A stretch of DNA of 64,000 bases from JAWPMT01 sp965267435 (lineage in GTDB: Bacteria; Bacteroidota; Bacteroidia; Cytophagales; Cyclobacteriaceae), in assembly GCA_965267435.1 (NCBI GenBank), contig OZ253960.1:3100001-3164000 (forward strand). The letters are read 5' to 3'. How positions within the stretch are numbered: the first letter of the stretch is position 1; each line of letters opens with the position of its first letter. The notes below the pieces were generated by a model, which worked only from the letters and a program-made list of their open reading frames with translations, had not been told where the DNA came from and ran no database searches. This document shows positions 58,801-64,000 of the stretch, one piece after another. A program made the position numbers and the translations under genes.

Positions 58801-60116
58801 TCGAGGGCACAGCAGGCGGTGTCACCATGACCGCGGCAGGCAATACCGGGGATTTTACTTTGGGCTGCCGACCGGTGTTGAACGCCTATACCCAGAACTA
58901 CACCTCCGAGTACATTGTCTTCAATACTTCCTTGAGCGCCACGGAGATTGCGCGCGTGCAGTCCTACCTGGCGATGAAGTATTCTATCACAATGAATGAC
59001 TCTGGAGGAGGTACCGCTGGCGATTACCTGGCTTCTGATGGCACCACCATCTGGGATGCATCGGTGAGTCCTACATACAACAATCAAGTCGTGGCCCTCG
59101 GGAGAGACGACATCTCATCGCTGTATATCAAGCAGTCCAAGAATGAGAGCGACTCATTAATCGCATGGGTTGATAACCTGGCCGCTGATAACAACGCCAA
59201 CACGGGGACCATCACGAATGATATTTCTTACATCGTGATGGGTCATGATGGTGGGCTCAAGCTCGCAACGGGTAGCAGCACCGAAATGCCTACCGGCATA
59301 AAGAGTCGCTTCGATCGGGAGTGGAAAATTACAAACACCAATTTCACAGACGCTTTCAACCTCGAGTTTGAGTGGGACAGCGCAGGCAACTTTGATATCA
59401 ACGATGTCCGATTGCTCGTGGACAGCGACGGCGACTTCAGCGATGCCGAAGTCTACAGCTCAGCGGATGGCTTGACCTTCTCCGTAGGCTCCATCGTCGT
59501 CGAAGGCATAACCAATTCACAAGTACCTATCAATTCCACCAGCTACGTGACACTGGGTTCGGTCTCGCTTGGAACGACACTTCCTATCGAACTCGTAGGT
59601 TTTGAGGCCGATGTAGTCGAGGAAGGTCGCTCGGTGAAGCTGGAATGGTCAACGGCATCTGAAGACGACAACGACTACTTCACGATCGAGCGATCACCGG
59701 ACAATGTGCAATGGGACCCCATCCTTATGTTACCTGGAGCGGGTGACTCCGATGAGCTTCTCGAATACCAGGCATATGATGATGACCCTCTCTATGGCCT
59801 CTCCTACTATCGACTGCGACAGACTGACTTCGATGGCCAGTACAGCCACTCAGATATCCGCCAGGTGACCATCGGTAACTTCGATGAAGCACTGACCGTC
59901 TACCCGAATCCGACTGGGGGTGTGCTCTACATTCGAGGTAACCCCGAAGATCTTGCCGCCATGCAGATTCTGAACATCGCAGGCCAGGTCGTGCAAGATC
60001 ATGTATCTGCGGCTCTGCAGTCGGCCACAATATTGGAGGTTGACGTCTCAGCCCTCGAAGCAGGTATCTACACGCTTCGCACCGCTTCCGGCGCGGTCAA
60101 TTTCATCAAGCGATAA
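55872..60116 (+). CDS. Array gene 11: secreted DUF2341/LamG modular protein, A-A, T9SS
   Basis: 1414 aa, the last member of the array. The signal peptide (hydrophobic TAFLLFLLIAVSG) ends VHA before QLAGYSF (~46). DUF2341-like ~46-150 and LamG-like ~160-405 follow. Two A modules begin near 415 and 813 (nt ~57118 and 58312). The first contains a cysteine pair (GTYCTGCTANQG). The second is the cap variant of the YFDGVDD subtype also seen in genes 2 and 4, with hinge AMKYSITM and ESDSLIAWVDNLAADN. The fibronectin-III-like segment begins ~1235 (TTLPIELVGF) and the sorting domain ~1341 (LTVYPNPTGGVLYIRG), with AGIYTLRTASG near the end. Upstream it resembles gene 10 (leader and first residues), but its module content does not, so the 5' end and the body seem to have different histories. 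A cyclase-regulator gene starts 63 bp downstream on the same strand. Confidence 0.88.
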   Translation: MKTSPPGTNVRNSFAQAGSRASTRPIIRTAFLLFLLIAVSGHSVHAQLAGYSFRKQITILNGQVSGAADHANFPVLISHTDTDLRTFPNGGNVLNSNGYDIAFTAADGVTPLDYQLEKYTASTGAIVVWVRVPLLDFNDDTNIYMYYGNADISTDQSSTSTWDSNYTGVWHMSDDPSGTAPQIPDATTTTNDGTANNMEAGDLVTGQLGGALSFDGVNEYVDVGTLGNFGSSLSEGTFQFWINTTQTTIFSAMGILNAANATAILCELNSVRPFGSESVGDTRFYVRDSSSPSIQQRSGSDITGFNDGGWHQITYVKRTGNGAIDIYFDGVATSVSADNKDPNTFSDLQYSMVLGARNNRNTIDHFGNCSLDEVRISDIARSGDWLTTEYNNQNSPGTFYSLGATETMIGPGSITANLALWLKADQAVDGSPITTWGDFSGNAYHATQAGSADYATLSSDVHNFNPAVYFTNGDNGYFETNLDDIKASSYNLIAVVERDNSNSDNYLLGTYCTGCTANQGLHFGYQTNTAARLSHYGNNLNVTVNAFDSPETSVALIRGELNTASGKTIYELRDGTALSNTDANTATVAGGTGHVGKGFAGSRGFEGYASEILAFSSTLSATELSKIYSYLAIKYGFTLASGENYVASDGTVLWNATTNSSYHRDVAAIGRDDASALSQVKSLSTSSDAMIIMDKGSTFTNDLDFILWGNDNGTAIFSTTNPHPDYNSILGRNWKVAVNGTPGNVTLRVILPNNGNASEHALHVDTNTDFTSGATTYVASSVSGDTLTFDNVSLSHNNYFTLGKDSGYPGGVSTNLTLWLRADYGLKNGGVEVSSGAIDEWENYAVNPSFSEVTVNNDNPTLVANDMSYQPVVYFDGVDDNLMKANVDADALFSDQNNTVFYVVRRLPKVATEVLAGWENVGAAQRMGYYENRSAGTMRTDVVSTSLGGTTVIENENALIVTYNDATTVDIYINGVIEGTAGGVTMTAAGNTGDFTLGCRPVLNAYTQNYTSEYIVFNTSLSATEIARVQSYLAMKYSITMNDSGGGTAGDYLASDGTTIWDASVSPTYNNQVVALGRDDISSLYIKQSKNESDSLIAWVDNLAADNNANTGTITNDISYIVMGHDGGLKLATGSSTEMPTGIKSRFDREWKITNTNFTDAFNLEFEWDSAGNFDINDVRLLVDSDGDFSDAEVYSSADGLTFSVGSIVVEGITNSQVPINSTSYVTLGSVSLGTTLPIELVGFEADVVEEGRSVKLEWSTASEDDNDYFTIERSPDNVQWDPILMLPGAGDSDELLEYQAYDDDPLYGLSYYRLRQTDFDGQYSHSDIRQVTIGNFDEALTVYPNPTGGVLYIRGNPEDLAAMQILNIAGQVVQDHVSAALQSATILEVDVSALEAGIYTLRTASGAVNFIKR

Positions 60117-60179
60117 AGCCATATCGGCACTGGCAAATTCTTGATTCGGTGCTAGCTTTGAGGCCGATCCAAGCCTCTC

Positions 60180-62489
60180 ATGCGTCAACTTGCTGCCATC
60201 CTTTTTACTGATATAGCGGGCTACACGGCCATGATGCAAAACGACGAGCAACGAGCCCTCGACGTTCGACATGCCCATCGTGATATTTTTGAGCAGGCCC
60301 ACAAGGACCACGATGGCAAAATCATACAATATTATGGTGATGGCACGCTCAGCGTTTTCAATAGCGCCATCCACGCCGTGGCCTGCGCGCTGGACATGCA
60401 AAGAGAGCTGAAGACAAAGGACATCCCCGTACGAATGGGACTACACGTCGGGGACATTATTCACAATGACACTGAAGTCTATGGTGATGGTGTGAATGTG
60501 GCCTCCCGTATCGAAAGCCTTAGCGTACCGGGCGCGGTGCTTTTGTCCGAAAGGGTCCAGCAAGAACTGAGCAACCAGAGGCAATTCCTAACCCAGACCT
60601 TAGGGAGGTTTGAGTTCAAGAATGTCGCCCAACCCATAGAGGTCTATGCACTGTCCAACGATCCACTTGTCGTTCCCGCCACGGAGCAGGTCAAGGGCAA
60701 GGGTCAGCCCGTCAGATCGATTGCGGTCCTTCCCTTTGTCAATATGAGTGCCAGCGAAGAGAATGAGTTCTTCAGTGATGGCATCACCGAGGAAATCATC
60801 AATGCCCTGACCAAAGTACCTGAACTCAAAGTCACCTCACGGACGTCCTCTTTTCACTTCAAGAAATCAGAGTTGCGACTTCAGGACATTGGGCGGCAAT
60901 TGAATGTTGCCAACGTCCTGGAGGGAAGCGTTCGTCTCGCTGGCAGGCAGGTGCGCATCACGGCACAACTTGTAGACGTGCAAGAGGACGCTCACTTTTG
61001 GTCCGAGACCTTCGACCGACAACTGGACGACATATTTGCGGTCCAGGACGAAATCAGCCTGCTGATCGCGGATAAGCTTCGAGAGCACGTGGGTCACATC
61101 ACAATCGAGCAGCACCTGGTAAAGGACCCCAATATACCTGCGGATGCCTATTCAGAATACCTGAGGAGTAAGTACCTACTGTTGAGGATGCACCGGGAAG
61201 ATATTGATCGGGCCATCGCCATTCTCCTGGACCTTGTCAAGAGGCAGCCGGACTACGCCTACGCGTATCTCGGGCTGCACCAGGCCTACACGATAAAAGG
61301 AGTCGTTGGCTTTATGTCCTCCGCCGAAGGCTTCGCTGAAGGACACAAGTACCTGAGCAAAGCGATCGAGCTGGACGATACACTGCCAGAGTGTCAACTC
61401 CAACTGGCATGGATGGCCTACTTGCAGGACTGGGATGCTGCCAAGGCCTACGAACATCTCGCTCAAGTGGAAGACGGGCTGCCATTGGTCGACTATTATC
61501 AAACCATGGTCAGTGTTTTAGTCGCCGAAAAGAAGTTCAAAACGGCTAACAGATTCCTGCAAACTGCCATGCAGTTGGATCCGTTTTCAGAAATCAACTA
61601 CCATCTTCAGGGCTTCATTTATTACCTGCAGGAAGACTTCGAGGAAGCCATCGCCTCTTATCAGAAAAGCATGGAACTAAAACCCTCGGGGGCAGTATCC
61701 AACCTGGAGATCGGTCTCAGTTACATCCTTGTAGGTAAGTACCAGGAGGCTCTAGACCATTTCCAGAACCTCTCGGACTCTTCTGATGACATTTTGAGAG
61801 ATGGCGGACAGGCCATGGTGCATTGCGCGATGGGTAATTCCGACAAAGCCCAGCCCTTGATAGAGCAACTCGTGGGTGCACGAGGTACGGACCACATCGA
61901 GCATGCACTCCATATGCTGATCTTTTGTGAAACACTGCTGGGAAATCACGAACAAGCCATCGAGTACCTCGCTGAAGCCTTCGAATATCGTTTCCCGCTA
62001 TTGGTCTATATCAAAGTCGATCCTATCCTCAAGCCGTTACGTCAGTATCCCCGCTTCCGCAAGTTGATGGAGCAAGTGCTTGCGTCCAGTTCACCGACCG
62101 CCGATCAACCGTCGAGGTACAAAAAGTCGCTGCTCGATCCGCAATTGCTGTCTGAGCAACGTCAGGCACTCGTCGCGCTGATGCAAGAAAGTCAGCCCTA
62201 CCTGGACCCCTACCTCTCTTTGAGGGATCTGGCAGAAAAGCTGGGGATACCTGCCAATCAGCTATCGCAATTGCTCAACGAGGGTTTCGATCAGAATTTC
62301 TCAGAGTTTGTCAATGGCTATCGACTCACGACATTCAAGGAGAAGGTCAGCGATCCCGCCAATCAGAACTTTACCATCCTGGCGCTCGCCTACGAGAGTG
62401 GCTTCAACTCCAAGACCGTTTTCAATACCTACTTCAAGAAGGCGACAGGTATGACACCCAAGGCGTATTGGAAATCCGTATATTCCTGA
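60180..62489 (+). CDS. Class III nucleotide cyclase / TolB-like / TPR / AraC-HTH fusion regulator
   Basis: 769 aa, with no signal peptide or membrane segment, so probably cytoplasmic. Residues 1-165 form a class III cyclase homology domain: metal-binding Asp11 in FTDIAGYT and Asp54 in YYGDGTL, and transition-state residues Asn106 and Arg110 in GVNVASRIE. The position of the adenine-contacting Lys of mammalian-type enzymes is Gln50, and Glu99 replaces the partner Asp, so the product nucleotide is uncertain. Residues ~177-300 are TolB/FlgO-like (SIAVLPFVNMSASEENEFFSDGITEEI), a segment often coupled to such cyclases. TPR-like helices follow (~340-640). Residues ~680-769 form an AraC-type double helix-turn-helix (SLRDLAEKLGIPANQLSQLL and LALAYESGFNSKTVF). 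A plausible job is sensing and transcription control, possibly of the adjacent array, since only 63 bp separate it from gene 11. That link is inference. Confidence 0.9.
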   Translation: MRQLAAILFTDIAGYTAMMQNDEQRALDVRHAHRDIFEQAHKDHDGKIIQYYGDGTLSVFNSAIHAVACALDMQRELKTKDIPVRMGLHVGDIIHNDTEVYGDGVNVASRIESLSVPGAVLLSERVQQELSNQRQFLTQTLGRFEFKNVAQPIEVYALSNDPLVVPATEQVKGKGQPVRSIAVLPFVNMSASEENEFFSDGITEEIINALTKVPELKVTSRTSSFHFKKSELRLQDIGRQLNVANVLEGSVRLAGRQVRITAQLVDVQEDAHFWSETFDRQLDDIFAVQDEISLLIADKLREHVGHITIEQHLVKDPNIPADAYSEYLRSKYLLLRMHREDIDRAIAILLDLVKRQPDYAYAYLGLHQAYTIKGVVGFMSSAEGFAEGHKYLSKAIELDDTLPECQLQLAWMAYLQDWDAAKAYEHLAQVEDGLPLVDYYQTMVSVLVAEKKFKTANRFLQTAMQLDPFSEINYHLQGFIYYLQEDFEEAIASYQKSMELKPSGAVSNLEIGLSYILVGKYQEALDHFQNLSDSSDDILRDGGQAMVHCAMGNSDKAQPLIEQLVGARGTDHIEHALHMLIFCETLLGNHEQAIEYLAEAFEYRFPLLVYIKVDPILKPLRQYPRFRKLMEQVLASSSPTADQPSRYKKSLLDPQLLSEQRQALVALMQESQPYLDPYLSLRDLAEKLGIPANQLSQLLNEGFDQNFSEFVNGYRLTTFKEKVSDPANQNFTILALAYESGFNSKTVFNTYFKKATGMTPKAYWKSVYS

Positions 62490-62574
62490 ACCAAGGAATA
62501 CAATCGAATCGAGCCTGGCGAGTTTTTGCTATTTCGAAGGACGCCTTCCCCTTTAGCAAAACTTAAGCCCGACT

Positions 62575-62680
62575 GCCATTATGCCTTGCCAGGCGGGCCT
62601 AGCCGGCGGCGCCTTCATTTTTGAAAGAGCGCAGCGGCGCACCGCCAAAAACGAACCGCGGTGGCGGACCACCAAAAAAT
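62575..62680. repeat. GC-rich palindromic patch
   Basis: Short self-complementary words crowd this stretch: CCGGCGGCGCC near 62603, then CCGCCA paired with TGGCGG around CCGCGG (about 62642-62667). The direct near-repeat GCACCGCCAAAAA / GGACCACCAAAAA is also here. The base composition differs from the flanking A/T-rich sequence. It could be a REP-like intergenic repeat or an mRNA 3' structure. Copies elsewhere in the genome cannot be judged from this window. Confidence 0.35.
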
Positions 62681-62861
62681 CTTTCCTCCATACAAGGTCT
62701 TCCGAGAAGATTATTCTCTTCGGGCAAGCTAGTGGCACCAGGGACTAGAGAAAAGGTCACTTACAAATTTCCAGGAAGTGGCACGACTGTGTATGAAGGA
62801 ATAGTCACGAATAGAAATTATCCACAAGCTGTAAGTTCAATATCGCTGGCTCGTTTTCAAC

Positions 62862-62972
62862 TTCTAGCATAGCTATGAGAGCGGCTTCAACTCCAAGACC
62901 GTTTTCAATACCTAGTTCAAGAAGGCCACTGGGATGACACCTAATGCGTATTGGAACTCCATTCACAAGTAG
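62862..62972 (+). pseudogene. Broken duplicate of the AraC-type C-terminus of the cyclase-regulator
   Basis: From 62874 the sequence reads YESGFNSKTVFNT, then an in-frame TAG, then FKKATGMTPNAYWNSIHK and TAG at 62970. The intact gene has YESGFNSKTVFNTYFKKATG in the same place (62391-62489). At the DNA level most of the first 60 bases are identical, so the duplication is recent or conserved. Only the second helix-turn-helix remains, with no start and a nonsense codon. It is a leftover of a tandem duplication or of recombination downstream of the regulator. Confidence 0.85.
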
Positions 62973-62994
62973 GAAAAGAAATAATTTGCACATT

Positions 62995-63048
62995 CTACAA
63001 GTGTTGAACAAATAAAGCCTACATTGCATCTACAAATGTTGAACAAAT
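62995..63048 (+). promoter_or_regulatory. Tandem palindromic operator candidates before the padR-like gene
   Basis: CTACAAGTGTTGAACAAAT (62995-63013) and CTACAAATGTTGAACAAAT (63030-63048) differ by one base and lie exactly 35 bp apart. Each contains TGTTGAACA, symmetric around a central G (63002-63010 and 63037-63045). The second copy runs into the ATG at 63047. PadR-family repressors commonly autoregulate by binding short inverted repeats near their own promoters, so these are likely autoregulatory sites. This is inferred from position and symmetry only. Confidence 0.6.
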
Positions 63049-63361
63049 GTCACAGTTAGGTTATCTCGAGGAAACGGCGTTGCTACTGATTCTTGTCATG
63101 AGAGAAGATGCTTACGGTTTTACAGTCAGTCAGGCATATAGAGAGCATACAGGTAAGTCCATTTCAATCAGCGCGATACATACCGTACTCTCCAGGCTCG
63201 AAAAGAAGGGATTCATTAGATCGAAGATGCAGGGAGCGACTGAAGAAAGGGGTGGTCGTCGAAAGCGCGTCTTCATCGCTACAGACGCCGGGAAGCAAGT
63301 GATCAATGACATCAAAACTTCGCGTCAACAACTTTGGAACCAAATACCGGACCTGACATGA
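63047..63361 (+). CDS. PadR-family winged-helix transcriptional regulator
   Basis: 104 aa, the usual length of the short PadR class linked to ABC permeases in Bacteroidota. The N-terminal part (GYLEETALLLILVMREDAYG) is the typical PadR helix 1-2 region. The recognition helix is around SISISAIHTVLSRLEKKGFI, followed by the wing with RGGRRKRVFIATDAGKQ. The C-terminal dimerisation part is short. The gene overlaps the next one by 4 bp (ATGA at 63358-63361), so the two are translationally coupled. It likely represses its own operon through the two palindromes just upstream. The effector is not predictable from sequence. Confidence 0.92.
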   Translation: MSQLGYLEETALLLILVMREDAYGFTVSQAYREHTGKSISISAIHTVLSRLEKKGFIRSKMQGATEERGGRRKRVFIATDAGKQVINDIKTSRQQLWNQIPDLT

Positions 63362-64000
63362 GGCAAACGCACCGACCACCGAGGTTGGCAGATCGGTTCC
63401 TGAAATGGTACTGCTGCGAGGACCTGCTGGAGGAAATCCAAGGGGATCTTCACGAGGCGTTCCACCATAGGCGCAAAGAGCAAGGACTCCTTATGGCAAG
63501 GGCAGCCTTTTATCTTGATGTGATCCGGTTCTGTCGTCCATACTCCTTCGAAAAGCATTCTGGCTCGAAGCAATTTCTTCCGATGTACAAAAACTATATC
63601 AAGATCTCCCTTCGCAATCTATTGAAGCGCAAGATCTTTTCCGCCCTCAACATTATGGGCCTTTCGCTGGGAATCGCGGCCCTCCTGCTAATTGGCGTAT
63701 ACGTCTATCATGAATACACGTATGACCGGTTTTTCCCAGAGGCTGAAAGAACATATCGCCTCGTCAACAAATACCGCGACCAGACCTACACCTGCATGAA
63801 CTTCGAGAACTACTTCCAATCCGACACCCAGAGTCAGCAGAAGTTGATGACGTTTTTGGAGGATTATTCCGAAGTAGTATCGGCTTGCCAATTCGTCCCT
63901 AACCTATCGGCCATTGGTCCCAACCAGAAATTCTATGTTTTTGCCAATAACAAGCGGTTAATCCTCGACAACTTCTTATTTACTAATACCGGAAGGGCTT
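63358..64000 (+). CDS. ABC transporter permease with N-terminal prefix domain, 5' part
   Basis: The frame is open from ATG 63358 to the right edge (214 codons visible), so the gene is truncated by the window. Residues 1-70 form the soluble prefix seen in Bacteroidota permeases (PPRLADRFLKWYC, LLEEIQGDLHEAF). At ~75-90 comes the MacB/FtsX-type entry sequence (YIKISLRNLLKRKIFSALN), then a transmembrane helix (IMGLSLGIAALLLIGVYVY). The periplasmic domain begins with HEYTYDRFFPEAERTYRLV. Such permeases of the MacB/FtsX class usually have about 800 residues and work with a separate ATPase in peptide, lipid or antimicrobial efflux or in envelope stress response. It shares ATGA with the upstream PadR gene. 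No ATPase gene is visible in the window. Confidence 0.9.
   Translation, partial: MRQTHRPPRLADRFLKWYCCEDLLEEIQGDLHEAFHHRRKEQGLLMARAAFYLDVIRFCRPYSFEKHSGSKQFLPMYKNYIKISLRNLLKRKIFSALNIMGLSLGIAALLLIGVYVYHEYTYDRFFPEAERTYRLVNKYRDQTYTCMNFENYFQSDTQSQQKLMTFLEDYSEVVSACQFVPNLSAIGPNQKFYVFANNKRLILDNFLFTNTGRA

Larger units (their letters stand above)
62490..63046. other. 557-bp gap between the cyclase-regulator and padR-like genes
   Basis: Holds three things: a GC-rich palindromic patch (about 62575-62680), a broken duplicate of the regulator's 3' end (62862-62972), and two operator-like repeats before the PadR gene (62995-63048). An open frame of 83 codons at 62621-62872 has low-complexity composition and no recognisable domain, so I do not call it a gene. 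Confidence 0.6.

Noticed and set aside
2221..59570. CRISPR array or short tandem repeats
   Set aside because: The periodicity is ~1.2 kb, in frame and protein-coding. No 25-40-bp direct repeats with unique spacers were seen.
1015..60116. Glycoside hydrolase or polysaccharide-utilisation locus
   Set aside because: There is no SusC/SusD pair, no catalytic hydrolase motif and no sugar transporter in the window. LamG folds alone do not indicate an enzyme.
62621..62872. 83-codon open frame in the regulator-padR gap
   Set aside because: It has biased composition from a GC-rich palindromic patch and no domain or plausible start context. It also ends inside the region that begins the AraC remnant.
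1..64000. tRNA, rRNA, insertion sequence or phage genes
   Set aside because: None was recognised on either strand. The duplications are not flanked by transposase genes or clear terminal inverted repeats.

Overview
The window reads as a Bacteroidota chromosome segment. Twelve proteins end in, or carry, the C-terminal sorting domain of the type IX secretion system (T9SS), which is restricted to that phylum. There is also a PadR regulator overlapping an ABC permease with an N-terminal prefix domain, and a cyclase-TPR-AraC fusion, both common in Cytophagales and Saprospirales. I cannot place the genus. All convincing genes lie on the + strand.

Layout. Positions 1-532 hold the 3' end of an unrelated T9SS cargo protein, followed by a strong intrinsic terminator. 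From about 1015 to 60116 the window is almost entirely one tandem array of eleven paralogous secreted proteins (genes 1-11 below, 278 to 2642 aa). The usual plan is a signal peptide, an N-terminal DUF2341-like domain, a LamG/concanavalin-like domain, 1-5 modules of about 400 aa, a fibronectin-III-like spacer and a T9SS type A sorting domain. I count 32 modules of two kinds. Type A (22 copies) opens with LWLKAD and carries a KYGITL hinge and an AGIGRDD...MDKG block. Type B (10 copies) opens with LWLDA and carries a DAQGTGI(V/I)R block. Genes 1, 2, 3 and 11 use only A. Genes 5, 7 and 10 are A-B-B-A, gene 9 is B-B-A, gene 4 is B-A, gene 6 is a single B, and gene 8 has no module. Gene 9 also lacks DUF2341 and LamG. 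The spacers between genes are 120-310 bp and several are recognisably duplicated.

History. Matching ends and spacers indicate that genes 4+5 and 6+7 descend from one duplicated pair, and that the region upstream of genes 10 and 11 was copied. A decayed sorting-domain remnant follows gene 2. The array looks like a locus that grows, shrinks and swaps modules by recombination.

Right end. 63 bp after gene 11 is a 769-aa class III nucleotide cyclase / TolB-like / TPR / AraC-HTH protein, followed by a 557-bp gap holding a broken copy of that gene's own 3' end. Then come a PadR-family repressor with two palindromic sites just upstream of its start, and the beginning of an ABC permease whose ATG overlaps the PadR stop.

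Function is inferred. The array products should be exported by T9SS and displayed on or released from the cell, probably as multivalent lectin-like or adhesive proteins. No T9SS machinery, enzymes or transport genes for a substrate are present in the window.
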